From: Salmonella enterica subsp. enterica serovar Typhimurium str. LT2
Lineage (GTDB): Bacteria; Pseudomonadota; Gammaproteobacteria; Enterobacterales; Enterobacteriaceae
DNA: 64,000 nt
Assembly: GCF_000006945.2 (NCBI RefSeq)
Contig: NC_003197.2
Coordinates: forward strand, 186,001-250,000
Direction: 5' to 3'
Both the position numbers and the translations under genes were made by a program. Every line of letters begins with the position of its first letter. Position 1 is the first letter of the stretch. The notes under the pieces are model-generated. The model saw nothing but the letters and a program-made list of their open reading frames with translations. It had not been told where the DNA came from and did no database searches. Below, piece by piece: positions 9,016-17,990 of this stretch.

Positions 9016-9876
9016 TCACTGTGCGGACAGTGCGTCATGTAGATATTGCGGTAGCGCAAATGCAGCGGCATGAATAGCCGGGTTGTAATAGCGACATTTG
9101 AGGCCGGCGGCATGAAAACGTGCCTGAATAATTTCGCTCGACAGGTGGCGAAGAGCGTCGTTGTCCGTCGCCCAGGCGAAGGTCATAATGCCGCCGTAAT
9201 AGGTCGGAATCGCCGCCTGGTAGAAGCCGACATCGCTGAAGTAATGACTCAGCTTGCGGTGGCTGTCGAGCGCTTCATCCTGCTGCAGGAAGCACACGCC
9301 GTTCTGGGCGACAAAAATGCCGCCCGGATTCAGGCAACGCTTACAGCCTTCATAAAAGGCGGAGGTAAACAGGCTTTCGCCGGGGCCTATCGGATCGGTA
9401 CAGTCGGAAATGATCACATCAAAGGTCTGATGGGTTTGATTGACGAAATTCACGCCGTCGTCGATTACCAGCGTAAAGCGCGGATCGTCGTAGCTGCCGG
9501 CATTGTGGTTGGGTAAATACTGGCGGCAAAACGAGACTACGCCAGCGTCTATCTCTACCATGGTGATGGTTTCGACGTTTTTATGCCGGGTAACTTCACG
9601 TAGCATTGCGCCGTCGCCGCCGCCGATAATCAGAACGTGTTTCGCATGACCGTGCGCCAGCAGCGGGACATGGGTCATCATTTCATGATAAATAAACTCG
9701 TCGCGTTCGGTGGTCTGTACCACGCCGTCCAGCGCCATCACGCGGCCAAAAGCGGCGTTTTCAAAGATGATTAAATCCTGGTGATCGGTTTTTTCATGAT
9801 ACAGAACGTTGTCTACGGCAAAGTACTGACCAAACTGGTCGTGTAGCGTTTCATGCCACATCGTATTTTCGGCCAT
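9016..9876 (-). CDS. speE: Spermidine synthase (putrescine aminopropyltransferase)
   Basis: 286 aa. Transfers aminopropyl from decarboxylated AdoMet (made by SpeD) to putrescine. Rossmann-like methyltransferase fold: [14 protein letters not shown] nucleotide loop, VEIDAGVV acidic strand end, and the catalytic [11 protein letters not shown] motif. ATG at 9876 preceded by GGAGGT. The C-terminus ends at ALSAQ, two residues shorter than the E. coli protein as I recall it. Forms an operon with speD. Confidence 0.97.
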
Positions 9877-9982
9877 TGGCTGATACCTCCATTGTTAACA
9901 CCCGTAAAAAAAGGGCGCAACATCATAGCTAACAATGACCGTGGATGCACGGTCATTATTTCAGCAATAGGATCACGGAGGA

Positions 9983-10330
9983 TTATTTAACGTAGGCTAA
10001 CAGGCTCAGAGAATCGCGGGCCAGAGCTTTGCATTTTTTAGCGACCGGAATACCGATGCCGCTAAGATCGCGGTAGCTGTCTTCGCCCAACGATTTCATA
10101 TCGAAGGTGTCGTAGTTACTCAGGTCCCACTGATTTTGCTGGGCAAAAAAGACCAGCGCACGGCGAATCTGGCTGTTGGGTAAATTTTGGTAACCACAGT
10201 CATTTTTCAGAAAAACGAAAACTGCCGTTAAATCGGCCATATCTTCAGCTTCGGATTCAGTAAGCGCATAGCTATTTGCGCATAAGGCCATCAGGCTGCC
10301 AAACAACACGGGTCTGAAAAACGTCTTCAT
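9983..10330 (-). CDS. yacC: YacC, secreted PulS/OutS-like (pilotin-type) small protein
   Basis: 115 aa from the ATG giving MKTFFRPVLFGS; the 13 upstream codons are not conserved with E. coli and are left out. Signal peptide ends near CANSYA/L. The mature protein has two cysteines and resembles the type II secretion pilotin family PulS/OutS. No type II secretion genes lie nearby. There is no lipobox at the expected site (cleavage after Ala, no Cys at +1), so it is probably a soluble periplasmic protein. Function unproven. Confidence 0.88.
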   Translation of the reverse strand: MKTFFRPVLFGSLMALCANSYALTESEAEDMADLTAVFVFLKNDCGYQNLPNSQIRRALVFFAQQNQWDLSNYDTFDMKSLGEDSYRDLSGIGIPVAKKCKALARDSLSLLAYVK

Positions 10331-10466
10331 TGCTTCTACCACGGCATCAGGGAAAGTCAACGTTAGCATACTGAGAACGTAGCGACGACTTTTATTATCA
10401 GGATTGGTCGCGGCGTTTTCATTCTTATTGTATTGCTGTCAGGAATGGTAAAGACGTGTTGCTGGC

Positions 10467-10497
10467 TTGACCTTCCCGTTAGGGCAGGGTCTAAGCT
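10467..10497 (+). promoter_or_regulatory. CueR-type copper-responsive promoter of cueO
   Basis: TTGACC (10467-10472), an over-long 19-bp spacer, then TAAGCT (10492-10497). The spacer region holds the dyad GACCTTCCC...GGGCAGGGTC. The 19-bp spacing with an internal dyad is the hallmark of MerR-family activation; CueR is the known regulator of cueO. Confidence 0.85.
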
Positions 10498-10531
10498 TAG
10501 ACACCCGCCTGTTCATTATAAGGAAATGATT

Positions 10532-12142
10532 ATGTTACGCCGTGATTTCTTAAAATATTCAGTGGCGCTGGGGGTTGCATCAGCGCTGCCGCTGTGGAGC
10601 CGCGCCGCTTTTGCCGCCGAACGTCCCGCGTTGCCTATTCCTGACCTGTTAACGGCAGATGCGAGCAACCGTATGCAGTTAATTGTTAAAGCCGGACAGT
10701 CGACATTCGCCGGTAAGAACGCGACAACCTGGGGCTACAACGGTAATTTGCTGGGGCCAGCGGTACAGCTTCACAAAGGAAAAAGCGTGACCGTTGATAT
10801 CCATAACCAACTGGCCGAAGACACGACGCTTCACTGGCATGGTCTGGAGATTCCGGGCATCGTCGACGGCGGCCCGCAGGGGATTATTCCCGCAGGCGGA
10901 ACCCGCACGGTGACGTTTACGCCGGAGCAACGCGCCGCGACCTGCTGGATTCATCCGCACAAACACGGCAAAACCGGGCGCCAGGTGGCGATGGGCCTTG
11001 CCGGGCTGGTGCTGATTGAAGATGACGAGATTCGCAAATTGCGCCTGCCGAAACAGTGGGGCATCGACGATGTGCCGGTGATCATTCAGGACAAACGCTT
11101 CTCCGCCGATGGCCAGATTGATTATCAACTGGATATTATGACCGCCGCCGTCGGCTGGTTTGGCGATACGCTGCTGACCAATGGCGCTATCTATCCGCAG
11201 CATTCCGCGCCGAAAGGCTGGCTACGTCTGCGCTTGCTAAATGGCTGTAATGCGCGCTCGCTGAATATCGCCGCCAGCGATAATCGCCCGCTTTATGTGA
11301 TCGCCAGCGACGGCGGCCTGCTGGCGGAGCCGGTGAAAGTCACCGAACTGCCGTTATTAATGGGCGAGCGTTTTGAAGTGCTGGTGGATATCAGCGACGG
11401 GAAAGCCTTTGATCTGGTGACCCTGCCGGTCAGCCAGATGGGAATGGCGATCGCTCCGTTTGATAAACCGCATCCGGTGATGCGTATCCAGCCGCTGCGG
11501 ATTACCGCCTCCGGTACGCTGCCGGATACGTTGACGACGATGCCGGCGCTGCCGTCGCTGGAAGGGCTGACGGTGCGCAACCTGAAACTGTCGATGGACC
11601 CGCGCCTTGATATGATGGGGATGCAAATGCTGATGAAGAAATATGGCGCTCAGGCGATGAGCGGCATGGATCATGACAGCATGAACGCGCATATGCAGGG
11701 CGGCAATATGGGGCATGGCGAGATGGATCATGGCAACATGGATCACAGCGGGATGAATCATGGCGCGATGGGCAATATGAATCACGGCGGAAAATTCGAC
11801 TTCCATAACGCTAACTTTATCAACGGCCAGGTCTTCGATATGAACAAACCGATGTTCGCGGCGCAAAAAGGCCGACATGAACGTTGGGTGATTTCCGGCG
11901 TGGGTGACATGATGCTGCATCCTTTCCATATTCATGGCACCCAGTTCCGTATTTTGTCAGAGAACGGCAAAGCGCCAGCGGCGCACAGAACGGGCTGGAA
12001 GGATACGGTACGCGTTGAGGGCGGTATCAGCGAAGTGCTGGTCAAGTTCGATCACGACGCGCCGAAGGAACATGCCTATATGGCGCACTGTCATCTGTTA
12101 GAACATGAAGATACGGGAATGATGTTAGGATTTACGGTCTGA
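10532..12142 (+). CDS. cueO: Periplasmic multicopper oxidase (cuprous oxidase)
   Basis: 536 aa from ATG 10532 (AAGGAAATGATT precedes). Oxidises Cu(I) to Cu(II) in the periplasm, protecting against copper. Tat signal with RRDFLK at residues 3-8. Copper-site motifs in order: [43 protein letters not shown] Met/His-rich insert lies at about residues 376-420 with repeated MDHGNM/MNHG units; it is visibly longer than the E. coli segment and covers the substrate Cu(I) site region. Also called cuiD in Salmonella. Confidence 0.97.
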   Translation: MLRRDFLKYSVALGVASALPLWSRAAFAAERPALPIPDLLTADASNRMQLIVKAGQSTFAGKNATTWGYNGNLLGPAVQLHKGKSVTVDIHNQLAEDTTLHWHGLEIPGIVDGGPQGIIPAGGTRTVTFTPEQRAATCWIHPHKHGKTGRQVAMGLAGLVLIEDDEIRKLRLPKQWGIDDVPVIIQDKRFSADGQIDYQLDIMTAAVGWFGDTLLTNGAIYPQHSAPKGWLRLRLLNGCNARSLNIAASDNRPLYVIASDGGLLAEPVKVTELPLLMGERFEVLVDISDGKAFDLVTLPVSQMGMAIAPFDKPHPVMRIQPLRITASGTLPDTLTTMPALPSLEGLTVRNLKLSMDPRLDMMGMQMLMKKYGAQAMSGMDHDSMNAHMQGGNMGHGEMDHGNMDHSGMNHGAMGNMNHGGKFDFHNANFINGQVFDMNKPMFAAQKGRHERWVISGVGDMMLHPFHIHGTQFRILSENGKAPAAHRTGWKDTVRVEGGISEVLVKFDHDAPKEHAYMAHCHLLEHEDTGMMLGFTV

Positions 12143-12159
12143 CCGATGTCTGTGACGCA

Positions 12160-12214
12160 GGCCGGGTAAGGCGAAGCCGCCACCCGGCACAATGCCCGGC
12201 ATACGCCGGGCATT
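12160..12214. repeat. REP-like element plus perfect hairpin between convergent cueO and gcd
   Basis: REP-type GCCGGGTAAGGCGAAGCC... to CCACCCGGC at 12160-12188, then AATGCCCGGC / ATAC / GCCGGGCATT (12191-12214), a perfect 10-bp stem. Likely a bidirectional transcript end for both genes. Confidence 0.8.
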
Positions 12215-12219
12215 AATGG

Positions 12220-14610
12220 TTATTTCGCGTCGTCAGGCAAAGCATAGGCCACGATATAGTCGCCCATCTTCGTACCAAACGAACCGTGGCCTCCGGCAGA
12301 AACGACCACGTACTGCTTACCGTTTACCTCATAGGTCATAGGCGTTGCCTGGCCTCCGGCGGGTAAACGTCCCTGCCACAGTTTTTCCCCGTTGCTCATG
12401 TTATAAGCGCGCAGGTAGTTGTCGGCGGTCGCGGCAATGAACAGCACATTACCGGCGGTTGAGATTGGCCCGCCCAGCATGGGCATCCCCATGTTGAACG
12501 GCACCGGAACCGGCATCGGGAACGGCATACTGTCGCGCGGCGTCCCTATACGTTTCTTCCACACGATTTCATTGGTCTTCAGATCCAACGCGGAAATATA
12601 GCCCCAGGCCGGTTGTTTACACGGCAGGCCAAACGGCGAAAGGAACGGATTCAGCGTGACGCCGAATGGTACGCCGTACTGTGGCTGAATACCCGCTTCT
12701 GTACCGGTACCTTTCGCGTCTTTCGGCGGCTCCATTGGATTACCCGGGCCGCGTGGGATCAGCTTCGAGACAAACGGCAGCGCCATCGGGTTAGCGATAG
12801 CGACCTGACGGTCTGGATCGACGGAAATACCGCCCCATTCAAACATCCCCAGGTTGCCAGGGAATACCAATGTCCCCTGCTCGGACGGCGGGGTGAAGAT
12901 ACCTTCATAGCGCAACTGGTGGAACATGACGCGGCACACCAGTTGGTCGAACATGGTCGCGCCCCACATATCCGCGCCGGAGAGATCTTTTTTCGGGCGG
13001 AAGGTTAAATCAGAGAACGGCTGAGTTTTGGCGACGTAATCGCCTTTTGCCGCGCCCTGCGGGACCGGTTTTTCCGGGGCGGGCACGACCAGCTCGCCAT
13101 TACGTCTGTCCAGCACAAAGATATTACCGGTTTTCGCTGGCGCATAGATAACCGGAACGGTAGTACCGTCAACGGTAATATCCGCCAGCGTCGGCTGTGC
13201 CGGCAGGTCCATATCCCACAGATCGTGATGGACGGTCTGATAACTCCAGGCCAGTTTCCCGGTGGTGGCATTCAGCGCCAGGATGGAGCTGGCATAACGC
13301 TCCTGCTCCGGCGTGCGGTTACCGCCCCAGATATCCGGCGTGGTCACGCCCATCGGCAGATAGACCAGATCCAGTTTCGCATCATAGGCGGCAGGCGCCC
13401 AGGAGTTCGGCGAGTTAAAGGTAAAAGCGTGCTCATCGGCTGGAATCGCGTTCGGATCTTTCGCCCCCGGATCGAAGGCCCACATGAGTTTACCGCTATT
13501 AACATCAAAACCTCGGATAACGCCGGACGTTTCGCGGGTAGAGAAGTTATCCGTGACCGAACCGGCAATGACAATTGTTTTATCGGTGATAATCGGCGGC
13601 GACGTCGGTTCATACAGTCCCGGTGTGGTATCCGGCATATTGGTTTGCAGATTCAGGACGCCTTTGTTGGCGAAGGTTTCACACAGCTTGCCGGTTTCGG
13701 CATTCACCGCGAAAAGGCGACCGTCGTTGACCGGGAGGATAATACGGCGCGGACAGTCGGCGATGACCTCCGGCGAGGCGGTATCCGCTTTGGCCTCATG
13801 ATAAGAGACGCCGCGGCAGGTCACATGCTGGAAAGACGAATCGGTCTTCAACTGAGGATCAAAATGCCACTTCTCTTTACCGCTGGCGGCGTCCAGCGCG
13901 AACAGACGCTGGTGAGCTGTACACAGATAAAGCGTATCGCCGACTTTTATCGGGGTCACTTCGTTGGTGATTTCACCCGGATCGTTGGGCTGTTTCAGAT
14001 CGCCGGTGCGGAAGACCCACGCTTCTTTCAGTTGGTGAACGTTATCCGCAGTGATCTGTTTCAGCGGCGAATAGCGTTGGCCTTCCTGATTGCGCCCATA
14101 GGCCGGCCAGTCTTCGTCGGCGATCGACGAACTTGTTGCGGCGGGCGTGGCGTCGGCGCGAAGCGTACCGTTGATCTCCTGCGGGTCGTTGAAGCCGGCC
14201 CAGGTCAGAATGCCGCCGCTAATCAGCAACGCCACGACCAGCGCCGCCACTGCGCCACTGGAAGGAACCACCAGCCGATGCCAGACAAACGGTAATATTA
14301 GCCAGATGCCGAAAAACACCAGGATATCGCTACGCGGCGTGAGCGCCCAGAAGTCGAACCCGACTTCCCACACGCCCCAAATCATTGTCGCCAGCAGCAG
14401 GGCGGCATACAGCCACAGTGCGGCACGTTTACTGCGCCATAGCAATCCGGCCACAACCAGCATCACGAGGCCCGCGATGGGGTAGTACCAGGAACCGCCA
14501 ATAGCAACCAGCCAGACACCTCCGATAAGAAGATACAGCCCACAAAGTGCTGCAAAGAGGGCCGTCAGCGTCACGAGTAATCGTGGCGATCGTGCGTTAT
14601 TTTCTGCCAT
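12220..14610 (-). CDS. gcd: PQQ-dependent quinoprotein glucose dehydrogenase
   Basis: 796 aa from ATG at 14610 (MAENNARSPRLL); six upstream codons are discarded by comparison with E. coli. N-terminal five-helix membrane anchor (residues about 10-140), then a periplasmic eight-bladed PQQ propeller with repeated W-motifs (DWPAYGRNQEGQRYSP, GKLAWSYQTVHHDLWD). Oxidises glucose to gluconolactone and passes electrons to ubiquinone. E. coli, and as far as I know Salmonella, make the apo-enzyme and need external PQQ. No pqq genes are present here. Confidence 0.96.
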   Translation of the reverse strand: MAENNARSPRLLVTLTALFAALCGLYLLIGGVWLVAIGGSWYYPIAGLVMLVVAGLLWRSKRAALWLYAALLLATMIWGVWEVGFDFWALTPRSDILVFFGIWLILPFVWHRLVVPSSGAVAALVVALLISGGILTWAGFNDPQEINGTLRADATPAATSSSIADEDWPAYGRNQEGQRYSPLKQITADNVHQLKEAWVFRTGDLKQPNDPGEITNEVTPIKVGDTLYLCTAHQRLFALDAASGKEKWHFDPQLKTDSSFQHVTCRGVSYHEAKADTASPEVIADCPRRIILPVNDGRLFAVNAETGKLCETFANKGVLNLQTNMPDTTPGLYEPTSPPIITDKTIVIAGSVTDNFSTRETSGVIRGFDVNSGKLMWAFDPGAKDPNAIPADEHAFTFNSPNSWAPAAYDAKLDLVYLPMGVTTPDIWGGNRTPEQERYASSILALNATTGKLAWSYQTVHHDLWDMDLPAQPTLADITVDGTTVPVIYAPAKTGNIFVLDRRNGELVVPAPEKPVPQGAAKGDYVAKTQPFSDLTFRPKKDLSGADMWGATMFDQLVCRVMFHQLRYEGIFTPPSEQGTLVFPGNLGMFEWGGISVDPDRQVAIANPMALPFVSKLIPRGPGNPMEPPKDAKGTGTEAGIQPQYGVPFGVTLNPFLSPFGLPCKQPAWGYISALDLKTNEIVWKKRIGTPRDSMPFPMPVPVPFNMGMPMLGGPISTAGNVLFIAATADNYLRAYNMSNGEKLWQGRLPAGGQATPMTYEVNGKQYVVVSAGGHGSFGTKMGDYIVAYALPDDAK

Positions 14611-14671
14611 AAAAAGACACCATCCCAAATTGTTAATTTTTTAGTAGCAATTAAGTATAGGAATTAACATG

Positions 14672-14687
14672 TGTGATCGTCATCACA
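14672..14687. promoter_or_regulatory. CRP site between divergent gcd and hpt
   Basis: TGTGA TCGTCA TCACA: both half-sites perfect with 6-bp spacing. It lies 61 bp upstream of the gcd ATG and about 46 bp before a TATACT (14733-14738) that could be the hpt -10. In E. coli the overlapping gcd and hpt control regions are known to respond oppositely to cAMP-CRP. Confidence 0.85.
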
Positions 14688-14815
14688 AAATGAGCTTTCT
14701 TATCAAATGCCGCGAATGAATACGTTTGCTGTTATACTGCGTGCCTTGCGCGTCAATGCGGCGTTATTAGTCACCGGCATTGAGTGATTTGTTTTTAAAT
14801 CATATGGTTATAAAT

Positions 14816-15352
14816 ATGAAACATACTGTTGAAGTCATGATCCCCGAAGCGGAGATCAAAGCACGTATTGCCGAGTTGGGTCGTCAGATTACCGAACGTT
14901 ATAAAGACAGCGGCAGTGAAATGGTGCTGGTAGGTCTGTTGCGTGGCTCATTTATGTTTATGGCGGACCTGTGCCGTGAAGTCCAGGTTCCTCATGAAGT
15001 CGATTTTATGACCGCCTCCAGTTATGGTAGCGGCATGTCCACCACCCGCGACGTGAAAATCCTCAAAGATCTGGATGAAGATATTCGTGGTAAAGACGTG
15101 CTGATTGTCGAAGACATTATTGATTCCGGTAATACGCTGTCGAAGGTCCGTGAAATCCTGGGCCTGCGCGAGCCGAAATCGCTGGCGATTTGTACGCTGC
15201 TGGATAAACCTTCTCGCCGCGAAGTGGACGTGCCGGTTGAGTTCGTTGGCTTTTCGATTCCGGACGAATTTGTAGTCGGTTACGGTATCGACTACGCTCA
15301 GCGTTATCGCCATCTACCGTATGTTGGTAAAGTGGTGCTGCTGGACGAGTAA
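14816..15352 (+). CDS. hpt: Hypoxanthine phosphoribosyltransferase
   Basis: 178 aa from ATG 14816 ([15 protein letters not shown]), the conserved start. Purine salvage: hypoxanthine plus PRPP to IMP. PRPP-binding loop [13 protein letters not shown] at residues 95-107; flexible-loop residues [14 protein letters not shown] near 68-81. Followed by a REP element and convergent with can. Confidence 0.97.
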   Translation: MKHTVEVMIPEAEIKARIAELGRQITERYKDSGSEMVLVGLLRGSFMFMADLCREVQVPHEVDFMTASSYGSGMSTTRDVKILKDLDEDIRGKDVLIVEDIIDSGNTLSKVREILGLREPKSLAICTLLDKPSRREVDVPVEFVGFSIPDEFVVGYGIDYAQRYRHLPYVGKVVLLDE

Positions 15353-15362
15353 GCGCAGAAAT

Positions 15363-15395
15363 GCCGGATGGCGTCGCTAAAGCGACTTATCCGGC
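15363..15395. repeat. REP element between hpt and can
   Basis: GCCGGATGGCGTCGCTAAAG... to TTATCCGGC: a single REP hairpin between two convergent stop codons, probably marking both transcript ends. Confidence 0.85.
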
Positions 15396-15409
15396 CTATA
15401 GCTAATGGC

Positions 15410-16072
15410 TTATTGGTGGGGAATGTATTTCAGACTTAGGGCGGAAATACCCTTATGATAGCCGTTCTCCAGCGTTTCTCTGTTGGTGGCGGTGACGTCA
15501 AGATCGCGCAGCAGGCCATCATTGATACTGTACGCCCAGCCGTGAATGGTCACATTCTGACCGCGTTTCCACGCTGACTGCATAATGGTGGAATGCCCCA
15601 GGTTATAGACCTGTTCCATGACGTTCAATTCATAGAGCGCGTCCAGACGTTGCTCTTCGGGCATTTTTCCCAACAGCGAGCTATGTTTAAGCCAGATGTC
15701 GCGGATATGCAGCAGCCAGTTATTAATCAAGCCCAGCTCAGGGTTTTCTACCGCAGCCTTGATACCGCCGCAACCGGAGTGGCCGCAAATGATAATATGC
15801 TCAACTTCCAGAACATCTACCGCATACTGAACCACGGAGAGACAGTTCAGATCGGTGTGAATAACCAGGTTAGCCACATTACGGTGAACAAACAATTCGC
15901 CCGGTTCAAGCCCGGTTAAACGCTCTGCGGGAACGCGGCTGTCGGAACATCCAATCCATAGAAAGCGCGGTTTTTGCGCTTGCGCCAGTTTCTCAAAAAA
16001 TCCGGGGTCCTCTTCCACCAGCATTTTTGACCATAGTGCATTGTTGCTGATGAGTGTATCTATGTCTTTCAT
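15410..16072 (-). CDS. can: Beta-class carbonic anhydrase
   Basis: 220 aa from the ATG at 16072 ([11 protein letters not shown]). CO2/bicarbonate interconversion in the cytoplasm, essential in air for E. coli. Zinc ligands in place: Cys42 and Asp44 (CSDSR, with Arg46), His98 and Cys101 (GHSGCGG). E. coli has GHYGCGG here, so the residue after the zinc His is Ser rather than Tyr. Divergent from yadG. Confidence 0.97.
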
Positions 16073-16180
16073 GGAAGTTAACGACCTGTAACCAAATAAG
16101 TGCGTTGGGCTAATATAGGGCAACTCCGTAATTATTTAAACCATATATAAAGTGTAAGAACGTAAAGTAAGTGAGAATTT

Positions 16181-17107
16181 ATGACCATTGCGCTGGAACT
16201 TCAACAACTTAAAAAAACCTATCCCGGCGGCGTTCAGGCGTTGCGCGGCATAGATTTGCAGGTCGAAGCGGGGGATTTTTACGCGCTTCTGGGGCCAAAT
16301 GGAGCAGGGAAATCGACCACCATCGGTATTATCAGCTCATTGGTTAATAAAACGTCCGGGCGCGTTAACGTTTTTGGTTACGACCTGGAAAAAGACGTGG
16401 TTAACGCCAAGCGACAGCTTGGACTGGTGCCACAGGAGTTTAACTTTAACCCGTTTGAAACGGTGCAACAGATCGTAGTGAATCAGGCGGGTTATTACGG
16501 CGTGGAACATAAAGAGGCGGTTTTACGTAGCGAAAAGTATTTAAAACAGCTCGATCTGTGGGAAAAACGTCATGAACGCGCGCGGATGCTCTCCGGTGGG
16601 ATGAAGCGCCGCCTGATGATCGCCCGCGCGCTGATGCATGAGCCTAAACTATTGATTCTCGATGAGCCGACGGCGGGCGTCGATATCGAATTGCGTCGCT
16701 CGATGTGGGGATTCCTGAAAGATTTAAACGCCAAAGGCACCACGATTATTCTTACCACCCACTATCTGGAAGAGGCAGAAATGCTGTGCCGCAATATCGG
16801 TATTATTCAGCACGGCGAGCTGGTGGAAAATACCTCCATGAAAAATCTGCTTTCAAAGCTGAAATCGGAGACGTTTATTCTGGATTTAGCGCCAAAAAGC
16901 CCGCTACCTAAGCTTACGGGTTATCAATATCGTCTGGTGGATACCTCGACTCTGGAGGTGGAAGTGTTACGCGAGCAGGGGGTTAACAGTGTCTTTAGCC
17001 AACTGAGCGAGCAGGGGGTTCAGGTATTAAGTATGCGTAATAAAGCCAACCGTCTGGAAGAACTGTTTGTGTCGCTGGTGCATGAAAAACAAGGAGATCG
17101 CGCATGA
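16181..17107 (+). CDS. yadG: ABC-2 type exporter ATP-binding protein YadG
   Basis: 308 aa. Walker A GPNGAGKST at residues 38-46, signature LSGGMKR at 137-143, Walker B LLILDE at 157-162 and a switch His in TTHYLEEAE. DRA/CcmA-like exporter ATPases have this layout. It overlaps yadH by four bases (ATGA) and surely forms the transporter with it. Substrate unknown. Confidence 0.95.
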   Translation: MTIALELQQLKKTYPGGVQALRGIDLQVEAGDFYALLGPNGAGKSTTIGIISSLVNKTSGRVNVFGYDLEKDVVNAKRQLGLVPQEFNFNPFETVQQIVVNQAGYYGVEHKEAVLRSEKYLKQLDLWEKRHERARMLSGGMKRRLMIARALMHEPKLLILDEPTAGVDIELRRSMWGFLKDLNAKGTTIILTTHYLEEAEMLCRNIGIIQHGELVENTSMKNLLSKLKSETFILDLAPKSPLPKLTGYQYRLVDTSTLEVEVLREQGVNSVFSQLSEQGVQVLSMRNKANRLEELFVSLVHEKQGDRA

Positions 17108-17874
17108 TGCAGCTTTACTGGGTTGCCCTTAAAAGCATCTGGGCGAAAGAGATCCACCGCTTTATGCGGATCTGGGTGCAAACGCTGGTGCCGCCCGTCA
17201 TCACCATGACGCTCTATTTTATTATTTTCGGTAACCTGATTGGTTCGCGCATCGGCGAAATGCATGGTTTTAGCTATATGCAATTTATTGTGCCGGGCCT
17301 GATTATGATGGCGGTCATTACTAACTCCTACGCGAATGTCGCGTCGTCATTTTTTAGCGCCAAGTTTCAGCGCAATATTGAGGAACTGCTGGTCGCGCCG
17401 GTACCAACGCACGTGATCATCGCCGGATTTGTCGGCGGCGGCGTAGCGCGCGGGCTGTGCGTAGGGATTCTGGTGACGGCGATTTCGCTCTTTTTCGTGC
17501 CTTTCCAGGTGCATTCCTGGGTATTTGTCGCGCTAACGCTGATTCTGACCGCGATTCTGTTCTCGCTGGCCGGACTGCTGAACGCCGTGTTTGCGAAAAC
17601 CTTTGACGATATCAGTCTGATCCCGACCTTTGTGCTGACGCCGCTGACCTACCTCGGCGGGGTATTTTACTCGCTGACGCTGCTGCCGCCGTTCTGGCAA
17701 GGGCTGTCGCACCTGAACCCGATCGTCTACATGATCAGCGGTTTCCGTTATGGTTTTCTGGGTATCCATGATGTGCCGCTGGTGACGACGTTTGGCGTAC
17801 TGGTGATCTTTATCGCTGCTTTCTATCTGCTGTGTTGGTCGCTGATCCAGCGCGGGCGCGGGTTGCGCAGTTAA
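17104..17874 (+). CDS. yadH: ABC-2 type exporter permease YadH
   Basis: 256 aa, six predicted membrane helices, ABC-2 permease family (FIIFGNLIGSRIG, PLTYLGGVFYSLTLLP, LNPIVYMISGFRYG). The first of two adjacent ATGs is used, overlapping the yadG stop. In E. coli yadI follows; here the sti operon intervenes. Confidence 0.95.
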   Translation: MMQLYWVALKSIWAKEIHRFMRIWVQTLVPPVITMTLYFIIFGNLIGSRIGEMHGFSYMQFIVPGLIMMAVITNSYANVASSFFSAKFQRNIEELLVAPVPTHVIIAGFVGGGVARGLCVGILVTAISLFFVPFQVHSWVFVALTLILTAILFSLAGLLNAVFAKTFDDISLIPTFVLTPLTYLGGVFYSLTLLPPFWQGLSHLNPIVYMISGFRYGFLGIHDVPLVTTFGVLVIFIAAFYLLCWSLIQRGRGLRS

Positions 17875-17894
17875 GCGCTGACTGGGGAGATGGG

Positions 17895-17985
17895 GCGTTG
17901 GGTTGCGCTTCGCTTCACTTCATCTACGGGTCCGTAATATCAATGGGTTACGGGTCGGTAGGTGAGGCTTGTCGAAACCCAACGC
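17895..17985. repeat. 91-bp imperfect palindrome between yadH and stiH
   Basis: Ends GCGTTGGGTT (17895-17904) and AACCCAACGC (17976-17985) are perfect 10-bp complements. Nearer the centre CTAC...GTAA and TTAC...GTAG also pair. Together these make a long cruciform-like element at the junction of the conserved backbone and the sti operon. It may be a bidirectional terminator for the convergent genes, or a relic of a miniature mobile element. It is not a REP. Confidence 0.6.
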
Positions 17986-17990
17986 TTCTC

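Noticed and set aside
13225..14295. 356-codon open frame antisense to gcd
   Set aside because: Shadow frame; Arg-rich, no ribosome site, and gcd is certain.
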